Assembly: GCA_963922205.1 (NCBI GenBank)
Contig: CAWUHX010000005.1
Location: 3,011,623-3,075,622 of the forward strand
Direction of reading: 5' to 3'
DNA length: 64,000 nt
From: Romanomermis culicivorax
Lineage: Eukaryota > Nematoda > Enoplea > Mermithida > Mermithidae
The stretch's first letter is position 1, and the number at the start of each line of letters is the position of its first letter. The notes under the pieces are model-generated. The model saw nothing but the letters and a program-made list of their open reading frames with translations. It ran no database searches and was not told where the DNA came from. This document shows positions 42,870 through 56,745 of this stretch, in pieces. A program made the translations under genes and the position numbers.

Positions 42870-45020
42870 TAATGTCAAGTATAAAAATGTATAAGATTGT
42901 CCAAGATCTTATGAATATTTGTAATAGACCGTATAAACTACCTTACAGAATTTTGCCATGACCATCCCATACCATATACTTTATTATAATGACCTTATGC
43001 CATGCCTTATAGAATTTTATGACATGATGTTATCCTATACCTTACTCAATTTAACAATATTCTTTTCACCCTAGTAACTAAATTGATAAATTTTATTTCA
43101 CGCAGGTATAACAACAAATAAAACAAATCTATGCAATCAACAATGAATAGACTGATTAGATCATATTGCACAAAATCTTCGGGTAAAGACAAATAGTGAA
43201 CATCAACAACAAAAAGTAAAGCGTTTAACAATAAAACAGAATTAACAGATTTTACAATGAATGAAATGAGGAATAGATCAAAAATTGCACAACTCACTCG
43301 TAAGTACTAATAATAAATCATTAGAAGCAAAAGTAAAGCATTAAGGTTACTTATACTTGTCTTTTTTGATGGTCTGTTGGAAGCTACTCTTGGTCATTTT
43401 CTACAAAATTGCAGTTATCCTTTCCAATCAAAAGTTGATTTTCAGGCTGTTGGTGATTGATTCCATTACATTCCATTGAAAAAGGCAAGCATAAATGACC
43501 CTTTATGATAAAACAAACTGTTACTTTAAAAAAGTGGCGAGGATTGCATAGAAGTTGACAGTACACTCTGCTTTTGTAATTGAATGTGGCATCATTTTTC
43601 TTTGTGAGTTTCTTTTTTTATCCAAAAGCTGTCCAGCATTGTGCTCAGCTGAAGTTTACAAATGTTTCAACTCGTACAACTATTTCAACTATTTTGGTAA
43701 ACAAGAGTATAATTACCCCATCGTATATCTGTTCAGTAAACTTGACACTCGGTTTCATTTGTTTGCAGATGACATACTTATAAAGCAAAGTATCGTCAAC
43801 GAAAATTTGTCTGAAAAATAGTATGATATACAGGCTGAATGGCTAATGCATGCTTGAAAAAACGTTTCCATGAGAATTGTGCAGTGTTCAAATTTGTTAC
43901 ATGGTCCATACTTTGGTGTGGTGCACAGCATAATGTTTTAAGAAAACACTGACTCGATTAATTTTGAAGATAGGGAGGAAATAACTCAGCTTTGAACTTC
44001 CTCATCATTCTGAATCTACCATATTACCCTAAATAAGCACCCAAGATGCTACTGTTTCAGATTAGCCCTGTGGGAAGAGCAGAAATTTTCAAATCTGTAT
44101 TCTATGTACATATCAATTCCAGATATTATTGTGCTTTGCATGCTAATAAATTTTACAATTCAGTTTCATTGTTGTCTTGTTTTCAGATGCATTGCATACC
44201 TTTTCTCTCCCTTGCTTGAAACAAGTTTTTCTGAATGATCAAGTGATCCTCAAACCTGGTAAGTCAGAAGACCTTCTAACCTGCTAAACCAGCATATTAA
44301 GCAACCTTCTGATTAATTAATGCAGATTTTCAGTAACACGTGTACATTAGAACCACGCATGCGCATGGGAGTATGTACCCCCTGTAGAAAGTTCCCTACC
44401 CCCAGCAGAATTTTTTGAAACTTAAAGTTTAGCATCCAGGGCATTAATATCATGCCAAAAGTGGTAAAATCGGAAAATTTTCTGGCCCTTCATGCCACAC
44501 TTATTCCAATATTATTTACTATTTCCTTTCAGACCAAAAATGATGTGTACATAATCACATGAGATCGTTTTTCTCGAAATGAAGTCATCACTTTTGTTCC
44601 AAATTAAAAAAATGTTTTCATACCTGAAAAGATGTGGTACATCAAAAAATGTGGCTTGCAGAACATTTTTTTGCTCACCCCCCTTCTCTGTCCCCCAGGC
44701 GAAAAAATCCATGGACCCTCCCCCTGGAAAATTCTTGCCATGCATGTCTGTTGTCAACCCATATATATGCTGAAATGTAGATTCATCCTCTGTCTCTTTT
44801 TACCATAGAGCAATATAAACATAATTTAATCATAAAACTTGCTTTCGTCCTCCATTAGCATTTGCTTGAGCTCCAAACACATCAATAACATTTGCTGCCA
44901 CATCGTGAAACATCGAGCGACTGATTTGTGCTCCATTTTCAGCATTCCGGATGCATTTTTAGTGTCGTGTGTAAAATGCATCAATCAAATCTAAAAATGC
45001 ATAAAAGTGAATTTATTAAT
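42870..45020. other. No gene recognised
   Basis: AT-rich, with short repeats of the type CCTTATN(4-8)TACC at 42900-43040 that recur at 48470-48970. A frame at 43555-43821 contains FHLFADDILI, but nothing else supports a polymerase. Confidence 0.5.
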
Positions 45021-45030
45021 AAAACATGGA

Positions 45031-45267
45031 TTATGGTGCACCAAAAATGTATTTACACTTGAGAATTTTGATGCCAGTAGGATCTAGATCTTCCAGCCGT
45101 TTTTGAGTTTGACGGGTAGAATCTGTATATGTGCGTAAAATTTGATACATGTGTTTAGCCACCAAGTCCCCATACATTTTGCAATCAATGGTTTTTATGA
45201 ATTCCGCACTATTATAACCTTTTTCTTTATAAATGTCATTGACAATTGATGACAAATTGACGCCCTC
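45031..45267 (-). other. Possible last exon of an unknown gene
   Basis: Minus-strand frame with protein-like composition (NDIYKEKGYNSAEFIKTIDC; YGDLVAKHMYQILRTYTDS; LEDLDPTGIKILKCKYIF) ending at a stop at 45031. A splice-acceptor-like sequence (TGTTTCCAG) lies just upstream at about 45268. No partner exon was found and the family is not recognised. It could also be a transposon remnant. Confidence 0.35.
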
Positions 45268-45269
45268 AC

Positions 45270-48200
45270 TGGAAACATTTAACCATTCCAGCTGAATTAT
45301 GAGATTGTGGGTAAAATGTGCTCTTTTTCTAGATCTTCCTTAGGCTTAACTTAGGGTACAGCAGTTTTGCCATACTCGAATTCACTGGAAAATAAGTTTG
45401 CCAGACTTGAATTCACTGAAAAATTGGACACGTTTCATGCAGGGAAAAGATATTTGAAATATTTATTTTCCAATGCTATAGAATATCAGAACCTGAAATT
45501 TTCTTCTGGTGCTAAGAGCAGGAAATAATCATCAATATACAAGTCAAAGTAAAATATATATCGCGCATTTTTGAGCTTCAAATCATTTGAAATTTTTTTG
45601 ATAAATAATTATGATTGGTACTGCCTGCAGATATATGAGATTGAAAATTAAGGAAAAACGCTTCGTGCTGGGTTTCAATTCATTTGTGATTTTTCACATT
45701 ATTCTAGTGTGCGGTTAAGAGATCATTCTAATTAGTGCTTATAGGTTCTATCTAATTATCAACATGTTATGAATAAATGTTTGATCCTGTGTTGTTTCTT
45801 GAGGAATTTGATGAGAACTAACATTTTCTCGGTCGTTTTCCCAAATTTTTTGCATCTTCATAAAAATTTCGACTTTTATGAGATTAAAACATTTTGAGTG
45901 TAGAAATTTTTTCCCATTAGAAGATCAAAATTCTTGGTCACTCGCCTAGTTTTTGAATTCTAGTTTGTCCGGCTGAAAATTTATTCAATTCACTGAGAAA
46001 TCAAACCTTCTGTCTGGAAATAAAAAGTAAAAAGATTCATTTTCCGGCGTTCTAGAATATTAAAATCCAGAAAAAATTTTTGGCGCTGAGCACCGAACTA
46101 ATTACTCTCGTCCAGTCATACTAATCTTTTTCGTTCTGTCTCAAAAACTCAGAAAATTGGGTTTTAAATGCCTAAAACTGATGCAGATCGAATGAAATAC
46201 AAAAAACTAGTTTTTGACGGTTTTTCTAATAAATTTAAGCAAATTTATCGATTTTAGTGAGAAAACAAAAACTTATCTGTGCAATCAAAATTTTTCCTCA
46301 AGTTGCACATTGCAACCACCATTTTTTTCTCAAATGGAGTGTTTTGAGGAAAAAGATTTCGAAATGGGGAAAAAAATTTTGGGTATGGTTCTCATTGAGC
46401 AAAAATTTTCGAGGAAGTCAAAACTGAAAAGGTGCGTTTTGATGAACTTAAAAGAGTCAAAATCTTGCGGCGCCTCGCGCCAGTCATGGGTATAATCTTG
46501 ACTATTTTCTATCAGGACGGCCATTAGTATTTCTACTTCGACTTACTAATTAATGCTCAACAGTTTCCATCAATCAAGTTAGTTAGCTCGTTTCCTTTTC
46601 TAATCGTTACAGTTCATTATGTCACCCAAATGTGAGATTTTCCATCAATTCTCTCAATTTTTCTCTCGATGCTTGGAATTTTTTAAACGTTTGCAACCTG
46701 AACTTTTGCGTTTATTGAAGATGGAAATTGAAGACATCATTCTAGGCTGCGATTTCAGAACTTCTGTTCATGAATATCTGTTGAAGAGATAATGAATATC
46801 TGTTGAAGAGACTAGAATATAAAACCCGGAAATTTTCTCTGGCGCTTAGCGCCGGAATGGGCAATTAATTACAGTTCATCAGTTTGATTTTAATTTATTT
46901 CTCAACATTGTGAAGGTTGATTTTCCAGCCTTTTATAAAGTGAAAATCCAAAAAAAAATTTTGGGGCTCTGCGCTGGACCAGGAGCTAAATAAAATTAGA
47001 TGATTCTAATCGGAACCACCGAAATGTCAATAGAGTCATTTCTGAGAACTTCATTAACATGCTTCACCTGCTCCTGTAGAACACCAATATATACTTCATG
47101 AGCTCATTTTTAACTTTTAACTGAAATTTAACTGAAGAAAAAAACCTGGTTCTTATGTGGAAAAAATCTTGGAGAAAAAAAAAACGGTGATTGCAACCTA
47201 GCCTGTGCAAAAAAACCATGCCGATCAGTGTTTTTTTTGTGTGCCAAAACATGGTTGTTGGCACAAAAAAATTTGGAATGGCACAAAAAATTTTGAGCAT
47301 TTGTGCCAATTGGCACAAATTTTTTGGCTGGTCAAACATTAAATTTCCTTGATTTTTAGACGTTTTAGGGGCTTAAAATGCAAAAAAATTTCCAGCCCTG
47401 TGCGCCAAATCAATGAATAATAATATCTCCTATTCGTATATTTGACCCAAATGCAAACGATCTCTTTTCGAACAGTATATTAGTATCGTTGCAGCAAACT
47501 TTATAGGCTGTCAAACTGATGAGCGAAAAATAAAATTCTGAATATTCTCTCTTCATTCAGTCAGATTCGGATTTAAAACTGAAATTCTTACTTTTTGTGT
47601 TTGATTGATTCAAATAGAAAAATCGATATCGTTGATAATGGTACAATGTTTCGATCGAAAATTAACACTATTTTCGACTTAATTTTCTCTAGTTTTCACA
47701 TGGTTGTTAAATGAACATAGATATTCGTTTGTACTTTGAAGTCGAAAATTGAATCAGTTTGAATTTCCTGAACAATTCTAGAGCAATTTAAATTGTCTCA
47801 GAATTCCATTTCTTTTTGGGATTTTGTGAACTATTTTGTTGCACAGTTTTTTCTTTTCTCACTGGCATGGTCAGCTGAAAAATAGGTTGGGCAATGGGCA
47901 CGATTTCTACAAAAAATTAATGTGTTAAACGTTAACCTTTTATCAAACTTTAGGCCTAAAACTTTTCTGCAGTTTTCAGTATGTCTCTAGTAAAAAATAA
48001 TAATTTTTTTGCCTCTTGTGCCAATTGGCACAAATCTCCGTGCACAGAAAAATGCTGGCCGATGTATATGCATAAAAAAACCAAGAATATTCAAAAGTCG
48101 TACTACACTAAACGCAGTATAACCTCATAATTGCTACTAGGGGAGCAAAATAAACATGCGCATCAGTCATTGGTGCAACTTAAAAAATTCGAATTGTTTC

Positions 48201-51060
48201 ATTTCAGAAAAATGATCATTTTTTGTAACTGAAGTAACTTCAAACTTGTTAATGACAACTCAAAACTTTCAATTCGAATCTACTTAAATCAGTAATTATT
48301 CAACTAATGCAATTATTTTGAGTTACCCCAACACACTTGCCATACTTGAGTGAACCCATGAACTTTTTTTACACTGCATGATACTTTTAATGAAACATGT
48401 AACATTACTCTTTTGCACAACATTACAGCATTGTAATGTATAACATTACCGGTATAACATCTTATGTTATACAGAAAATCATAAGATCTATATTGACCTT
48501 ATGATAATGTACGAGGATCCTATGCAATACAGGTAATCATAAGATCTATGTTGACCTTATGACCATCTTATCATATACCCTGTACCGTTTTATGTCTTAC
48601 CACAAAAAATATCCTGAAATTTACTGATAGCAAGTAGAGAATTAAAAAATGTGCTACAGCCTTTTCCATAATGACATCTTTCATTAATTAGATACTTGTT
48701 TTTTGTGTGTATAAAACTGCCTGAAGCATCTATATAGACGTCACTTTTTCATAGAATAATTTTTTCTATCATTAACAGTTTTTAACAGTATTTATCAACC
48801 TTTACAAAGCCCATCCTATAAAATAATGCACACAAAATTTTTATCAAAAAAAATTATTGGTCTATATAAACCATATGTGCTACCATCCTCCACGTAAGAT
48901 TGGCGTATCCTTATATAAGCTTATGTTATACCTAATGCACTATGAGACCTTATACACTACCCTATACTTGCTTATAAGTACTCGAAATCCTGGGATGTAA
49001 AGAAAGTCCATGTTGTTTCTTCACGTTACCTCTTCATTTTCTCACCAAAACTCAGAAAATTAGGTTCTAAAAGTCTGAAACTGACAAATATCCCAGAGCA
49101 TAATCACTATGAAATTACGAATTATATGATAAATCCACTCAAGGAGCCTCTATGAGGGTAAACATAAACTTTTCCATCCAAGCCAAGCACCAGGAATTTT
49201 TTTTCTTATCAACATTCAGATTTTCTGTTCAAAAATCATCAGTTCTAGAAATTTATTATTTAAAAAATATTTATTTCAAAATTCAATATTGAACTTTTAT
49301 AAATTTCGCAGAAGGAGTAAGGAAACTATAAATTTTTAAAGAACTCTTTTAGGAAAGTGCTGATTTTTTTTTTGATTAGGAAACAATCTCTCATTTTTGC
49401 CCTTCTATGAAAAAATTCTCGATTTCGCCCTTTTTGACTCCTGGAAATTTTTTGGATTAATCAAAATTTTGAGCTATTTTTCGACTGTGTTGGGACCCTT
49501 CCCCAATATCTTGGGCAAAAATTACATTATTCTCAACCATCTTGGGACCCCCAGGCTTTTGATGAGATTCAGTACCACCATCTCTTAACTTTGAACTGTA
49601 GATTCCCCCAACTGACAGGACGTCTTACAGGCAATTATGGAAAAAATTTGGATTTTCACTAAATAACCACATAAAATATTGAAGAATACCAATTGAGACA
49701 TGAGAAAATGCATTGAAATAATGGAAACTATGGCAATTTTAATTTAATTTTAGTTAATCCTGAATAATTAAAAATTATGGTGCTCCTGTCCTTGGTTCTG
49801 TTTCAGTTGCTTTGGCTCAACCAGAGCTAGCTGCTTTTTGAGTTACTTTTCACATTAGATTTAATATTTTGAGCTGAACAAGTTTACTTCTAAAATCTGA
49901 TGTTACTTGAATTTTTCAGTAAGGGAATCATCCATGTATAAAAAGCTATCAAAATGGAAGGAAAAAAAAGCCAAAATCGAACCGATGAGTTGCTCTCTAG
50001 AAGAAATGGTAATTTTTAAATATTTTGTTGTCAGTGTTTTTCTTTTGTGAACAGACATATTTCTAAATATTTCTTAGTACTCAGCACTTTTTCGTGAACA
50101 GACATTTTTTCCAATTGGCGCAAGGGCTCCAAAACTTTGTGCCGATGGCACAAAAATTTTTTTTGCCAAAAACATACTGAAAGCTGGAAAAAGAGTTTTG
50201 GGCCAAAAATTTAATAAAAGTGTAATTTCAACTCTATTTACAACACAGTATACATATAAAAATCGTGTCCAAACTTTTTTTCATCTATTTATGCCAGTGA
50301 GATAAGGAAAATTGTACAATAAAAGAGTAATGCTCAATCGAACTGAATGCTGAGGGATTTCACATAACCTCTCGAGGTCTATTTGGAAGTCAATATGGTT
50401 TTTGATTATTGGTTGTTGTTGGCCACAAATTTCTAATCTCTATAATTGCTTGTGCAGAATTCTATAAATACTTGATGATGTTTATCTCAACAATTGCTTA
50501 AATGAAATCAGAAGATGCATAAATTTTTTGTCCAAAAACTTTGCCAACTGTGTTGATTTTTCTGTTTAGATGAAATATCATAATAATTTGAATTTATAAT
50601 TCTATTTTGAATTGACAATGTTCATAACTTTTAAAAATTTATCATCTACAGACAGTCTATAAATTAGCTGCCATACATACATATGAGGGGATCTGGAATA
50701 GGTAAACCCCCAACAGTATGAGAGGTAATTCCCCCAAAACTAGAAATTAGGTGGAAAGAGATCACAAGAAATTGAAAAAAATTGTGGTCATGGTTCCCTA
50801 TGCTATATGTTGTGCTTTGTAGGGTGCACCAATTGAACAGCTGTCAACAGCTGACCTTTGAAAGTGAGGCACGTCCACAGCTGCCCAATTGACAAGCACA
50901 AAGGCAAAAAAAGATTCTCCTAAGGATACACTATGGGTGATGTGACAAAATGCAGAACATTTATGTTTATTTTTTTGTGGTAATAAAAATGAAGTCTAAT
51001 TGACATTAATTGAGATGGCCATGCAAATGTCTCTGGATCCTTGTCCCCATTGCTGAGTAT
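45270..51060. other. Gene-free stretch with short palindromic repeat families
   Basis: No gene supported. Four copies of a motif ending in GGCGCT(T/G)AGC(G/A)CC or a decayed form lie near 45500, 46075, 46840 and 46960. Perfect palindromes with the half-site TTGTGCCAA lie at 47300-47319 and 48016-48033, with decayed forms near 47250 and 50120. A 27-base segment with CATAAGATCTAT and TTGACCTTATGA is duplicated at 48479 and 48537. Confidence 0.5.
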
Positions 51061-51438
51061 TGTAAGGAATGGTTCATTACTTGGTATTCATTATTTCTTG
51101 TTTTAACTTCCTTGTACGATTTTCTGTAATATTCATAACTAACTTTTACTAGTTTGACTCTATGTTTTGTGTTTACTCTATTGCTATAATTAGCTATCTA
51201 TCCCAGCTCAATCGTTCTAAAGGGAATAATATTTACTTAGCTGTTTTACTGCTTATAAGCCTTTGTCATAAGGATAGGTTCAGGGAGAGAGCTAGGGTAC
51301 AGCTAGAGCCGATCTATCAACATGATTCACCATAACTTTAGTTGCCTTACACTATATTATAATGGCTACCCAATGTTTACGATATTGGCTTCATATTACA
51401 TCTACCCAATAAAAGCTTAGTATATTGATATCGTTACA
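51061..51438 (+). repeat. Candidate 5' LTR of element E
   Basis: 378 bp starting TGTAAGGA and ending CGTTACA (inverted ends TGTAA/TTACA). A CTTATAAG box lies near 51250 and AATAAA near 51409. A gag remnant follows in the same direction. No second copy lies in the window and no primer site starting TGG was found after it, so this is a candidate only. Confidence 0.5.
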
Positions 51439-51474
51439 AAGGGAGTCATCAAAACCAATTATTCGAATTTTGTA

Positions 51475-52640
51475 TGGCAATTACATGAGCAACGACACTG
51501 GACAAGGTACATAGTAATTTCGATTTGTTGGGGGAACAGGTTTGTCTGGAGGTAGGTATCCAGAATCAGCAGTTCAATGCACTCCAGACCCCGCGACCCA
51601 ATCCTATTCGGTCTGAGCCAGATTTCTTTCATGATCAGTCCACTGAAAATTTGGAGTCTTAGTTGAATCCGTCTAACTTAGTTGCACAAGCACAAAAATG
51701 AGATGAAACATTAATACGATTAATTTTCCCAACCTTGTTGCGGGATGCAGCAGAAATAGTGACACCCAACGCACCCAACTTAATTTTCTAGCTCTCACAG
51801 AGCTCTCTGACAAAGGTTTCAGCCACCACATATTAGCGACATTCGATCCACAGAGCTTCATGCTGGCCATCAAAAATAATCTGAAAGTGTTACAGATTTG
51901 AGTATTGCCATACAAAAATTAGTTCTTGAGACATATCCAGGTTTGCCACCTCATGCTATAGATACGCTCTGTAAAAGATTCTTCATTAATGGATTAAACC
52001 AGGACTTACACCCTGATGTGATGAAACGTAGCCCCACAAGTTGTATGAAGCAGAAATTTTGGCTAGGCAGCTAGAAACCCAACTACTAATTGAATCACAG
52101 TTGAGAGATAAAGAAAATAAGGAATGGTCAGGTTGCCACCAGGTAAATACCGTAAAAACCCAAAACAGTCAGCCCAATAATTATCATTGTCCAGCAGGGA
52201 ATGCACGTAAGAAAATGGAGAAACAAACCTGTCTCTATTGAAAAAAAGCGGGTCATTTTATTTTGGTATGTCACAAAAGGCAAAGAGACACTCCAAATGG
52301 CACAAACATGGCAGTTTCCATAGGTCAATCAGCAAATAAAATGCCCAAATCTATGCTTCCTATAATTAAGCCTGGGAACCATAGTCTCCATGTTGCACAG
52401 ACTTAAGTCCAACCTGAGTGCACACCACCCTGTAGGGAACATCTCCTAGAACAGGAAGTTGAAAGCTTAAGGCCACAACTTCAACAGATCTCACAAAATT
52501 TCTCACAAAATCCATCATTCAGTGTAACTGCACAATCTGCCTTCCTTGAGAAAAATATGGCGTCTCAATGGTCTGCACAGCTACCTACTCATGAATGTCC
52601 ATCAGACATTGTGCTACAGTATCCACCTAATTTATAGACT
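51475..52640 (+). pseudogene. gag: Gag remnant of a second gypsy-like element (E)
   Basis: Broken frames with clear Gag character: LALTELSDKGFSHHILATF near 51780, then SIAIQKLVLETYPGLPPHAI, CKRFFINGLNQDL and, after a frame change, EAEILARQLETQLLIESQL (52041-52240). A single CCHC knuckle at about 52230-52270 has its second Cys replaced by a TGA (CLY*KKAGHFILVC). It belongs to a different lineage from A-D. Nothing of its pol is present. Confidence 0.7.
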
Positions 52641-52829
52641 GTCTGTGGATGATGAATTTTTAAAAGTTGTGAACTCTGTTTACTTAGTTTAAAAAGTTTT
52701 AAACTTTTAGACTGTTGTTTTTCCAACAAAATATAAATCTCAAATTTTTTTCAGAAAGATTAACATTTTGAATCTCAAAAATTGACAAATTTTTTTGTAC
52801 ATCTACAGATGACAGTATTTTTCCACCTA

Positions 52830-53335
52830 CTTTACAATGACAAATGTTTATTTTCATCAAGTCTTTTTCTTCATAAACAAGATCCAAATATTTTTTGCTG
52901 AAAATCGGAAACACCAGACATTTTCTTGAAAGTCATCTGACTACATCCTTCAAATAAACACATTGGGTTAGTGAAATCTAAGTGACAGATGCCTCTGGAC
53001 CCCAAAATTTTTGAATTATATATAACTATATCTGCCCTAAGATGATGAAAAAGTCCTTCCATTTATTTTCCAGCACCATATGTCACCAATTTCCATGACT
53101 TTTTTGGCTAAAAAGAGGAAATACCTGATGTTTTTTCTATAGTCATCTGACTAGAGCTGTCAAATAAACACACTGTCCAATTGGACACATTGATCTAATT
53201 TACGCCCTGTGTTCTCAAATTCCATATACCTACCCCAGTAACTGATATGTTATAGAAAACTGTTTTCATCTGTCTTCCAGTAACATATGTCTATTTCCAT
53301 CAAATTTTTTTCTTAATGAACAGGATGACATTTTT
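52830..53335. repeat. Diverged tandem repeat, about 210-bp unit
   Basis: AGTCATCTGACTA with following CAAATAAACACA occurs at 52931 and 53141. Preceding blocks like TTTCCATCAAATTTTTTTC recur at about 52853, 53091 and 53292. The third, partial unit abuts the end of fragment D. Confidence 0.6.
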
Positions 53336-54968
53336 TTTCCTTTTGTCCCCAGTTTCCCCAATTCTTCTCCAGTGTGATCTTTATCTTTGATTGATTGAGT
53401 CTTTTGGTCCTTGCCCCATTCCTCTTTATCTGTGCATGTACACTGACCATAGAATGGTTTTGTAGGATTTACATGAATCATTTCAGTTTGTTGCACGTTT
53501 TTGGGGTTTCCTATCATCAGATTAGGATATTTAATTGCTTATTCTATATGGACCTTCATAGATAGGCATCATTTTCTTGGCCAAACCCTTCTTTATGACT
53601 TTGGATTCTTTGGGAACATAGTCATTTATTTTAAAGTCAATATTTTTCTTATCATATATTATTTTTGTATTTCAATTGGGCATCTTCCAATTCATTTTGA
53701 ATTAAGTTCAGGGCCATGGTAAAGTGCCTTTTGACCTCTGCATCCTAAGTATTCATATTTAAAAAGTACAAAGGTCGTCTATAGTTCATTGCTGAGTCTA
53801 TTGGCTGATTGAGTACTCTTCCATGGACTATTTCAAAGGGAGCATGTTGTGTAGATGCATTTATATGCATGTTTGTAGAAAAAACTGCAAAAGGCAAGTG
53901 TTCATCCCAATCACTTAGGTTTTTGTCCACATACATTCAGATTTGAGTCATAAGTGTTTGATTTGCTCATTCAACTACTCCATTAGCTATTGTATGATAA
54001 GCAGTTGTATGAATTTTGTGAGTATTCATTATTTTAGTTATTTCTTGCACGAGTATAGATGTAAAATCACTAGCTCTGTCAGACTGCAAGATTAGTGGAG
54101 CTCCATGTCTGCATATGATCTTTGTTATCTTTTGTCTCTGCAGTTATGTTTGGTGTAGCATAGGCTTTTATATATTTTGTGAAATGAACAATGAATACAA
54201 CTATGAATCTGTCGCCATTTTCAGTGACTGGTAGAGGTCCCATGCAGTCAACTGCAATTCTGTCAATTGGTCCTGAAGTTGCTATTGGCTTGAGAGATAC
54301 CTTTATTTTGTGGCGGAATGGCTTGTTTTTCTAACATTGTTCACAAGTTTTGCAACATTGTTGGACATCTTTGTGCAAAAATCCCAGAAATAAGATTTTG
54401 AAATAAGTTGTATGGTTTCCTTCGCATCAAAATGTCCAGCTAATTCTTCATCATGATGAATCTTTATAATTAGTTTATGCATACATTGTGGAATTACTAT
54501 TTTATCTATTCCATTCTGTTCAATTAATAATAGACCATTATGGATTTTATATGGACTTGAAACAGATTTTGATGAGTTTCCTCATTGGATTTGTTTGATT
54601 ATAATTTTGAGCTTTTCATCACTTTTTTGAAGAGCATCCATGTCTAATTCTTCTTGAATCACAAGACTGATTTCCTCATCAGTGATCTGTGGTCAATATC
54701 TATCATCACCTTCGATATCAAATGCTGGTCTGCTATCTGCTACAGGAATTCGAGACAATGCATCAGCATTTCCATTTTTAATTCCTTTTTTAGGTTTGAT
54801 TATCAATTTACTTCCTGCTAAGGCATAACCCTATCGATTGATTCATGCTGAAGGATTCTCCTTTTCTAATACAGATTTTACAGCAGTATGATCTGTGTCA
54901 ATAATTAATTCTTGTTGATAGGGATAGCATGGAGAGCATTTAACAAATTCCACTGCAGCTATATTTTA
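53266..54968 (-). pseudogene. pol: Fragment D: RNase H end and integrase of an element like B
   Basis: Minus-strand remnant in many frames. It begins abruptly near 54965 in RNase H (AAVEFV; DTDHTAVKSV; NADALSR). The integrase core is represented by the VDCMGP and QSD equivalents around 54240 and 54085 and by the frame 53936-53745 (NLSDWDEHLPFAVFSTNMHI). The tail frame 53517-53266 (MIHVNPTKPFYG) ends without a visible purine tract or LTR. It is nearest to element B in wording. Both ends are truncated. Confidence 0.8.
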
Positions 54969-54969
54969 G

Positions 54970-56420
54970 AAAGGCAAAAATTTTGAGAAATTTCTTGAGT
55001 GTCTATTGTTTTTTCTCCCATTTGCTTAAACCCAGAAGTGTGGGCTGTATGCCTGTTTATGTTCAACAGTCATCATTTGTTTGTCAGGTTATAATTTATG
55101 TGCATGGTTGTTCCTTTATTACCACTACAACAGCAATAGCATAATATTCCTTGATGGGGGCATATAAGGTGTTGTTTCGAATCAATAGGGGAAGATTTTC
55201 TGAAGCAAATTTGATGGAGAAGTGGAGGGAAACAAGAGTCCCAAAAAGTCTATACAATAATACCGAAAATTGATATCATAGTATCTAAAAAAAGGACAAT
55301 AAAATCTTCACCATGATGAAAATATCTACAACACAATGAATGGTGTTCTGCATTGCATCCAATGAATAGCATTGTATGTGGTGTCAGTGTTGAGACCATT
55401 GGAATCAATTTGTGTAATGTTACCATCTTTACAGCAATTTGCCACAAATTATGAGCTGTAGCTAAGCTGTGCCATAATTTTTTGTGTGAAGAAGATTTTT
55501 CTATGATGCAATCCCAAAACTTTTCATTTGATTATCCAATTTTTTCGCATCCATCATTAGTGGTTTATGGACCACAAATAGTTTCGTTTTTTTGGATCTG
55601 CCAGTGGCTTCTGTCGGCAGCTTTGCTTGTGTCGGCAGTGTTTATATGTCAAAATATATTAACCTCCTGCATTTGCTACACAGAGAGGAGCTACATCAGA
55701 ATCTTTGAAATAATCATATTTTTCATGATAAATGAAATCCCGTTGATTTTTGTGATGACATGAAGCCTTGTCAAACATATTAATTTGATTGAACTTAGAT
55801 TTTCTATTTGACTGAATTGTTGTCAAAGAAATTACTCCAATCTCTGCTTGAAAAGACTGTTACTGATCAGTCCATTGTTCTTTGGATAAGGATTTGGCCA
55901 TGCCAAATGACTAGGTGAAGACTCTTCTTGTTTGTTGATGTAAGTAGATACTCTTGGGTGTTAATGTAAGTGGACAGTTGATGTAAGTAGGTACTCTGAA
56001 TTTTTTTATCAATCATTCATCCATTTGGAAAACTACGTGGTTGTGCAAGAGGAGCTAATCTAATGAACCTGAATTCATTCCCCTGTTCAACACTGAATAT
56101 TTTCATTTAGAAATATTGTTCCACATATTTTTACTAAAAATACCTATGATCATCTGCCTCTATTTGCTTTTTAATTACTGTTGTCATTTGGACATAAAAT
56201 TCTGCTTAAAAGAAGACTAAAAATTAAAATTGTGGAATAGCTGTGGACTAAAAATTTTTAATTTTTTTGAAAACTAAATGCAAAACTTTTTCTGTTGTTG
56301 TTTCTAAATTAATTAGATCAGACTTAAATTTTTCTTTCTTTTGAAACTTTCTGTAGGCTGCCTCGCCAACAACTTTGTTGACTAGAAACTGGTCTTTCAT
56401 ATGAAATCAATTACCTGGGT
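54970..56420. other. No gene recognised
   Basis: AT-rich. A frame at 55482-55763 has two hydrophobic segments but no recognisable family and no supporting splice sites, so it is not called. Confidence 0.5.
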
Positions 56421-56745
56421 TCCCTACTTCCAAGTAGTAGGGATGGTGACTATCAGAGGAAAGCTGATAGGCTGAACGCAAACCACTGGGTTGAGCTTGT
56501 AGCCTGGTAGAGCCAGTGTCCTCATGGCCTCTACAAGAGCAGTGGAAATACTGTGTACGAGCAAGGCTCAGACAAGTGGGAAACAGCATATCTCAGTATG
56601 TCATTTCCCACTTGTAAGGTAAAATTGACTAGCATAGAAAGAGCTAGTATAGTGATATGAGACATCAGGTTGCTACTACCAAGGTGCTTATTTGTTTAGA
56701 CCTACGTGGAAAATTTATTTTTAATAATAATGATTGTTAATTATT

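Noticed and set aside
43555-43821. Frame containing FHLFADDILI, like the YADD box of a LINE reverse transcriptase.
   Set aside because: Only this one motif is present; no fingers, palm or thumb blocks lie around it.
55482-55763. Hydrophobic 93-codon frame as a membrane protein gene.
   Set aside because: No family resemblance, splice sites or promoter; AT-rich DNA readily yields such frames.
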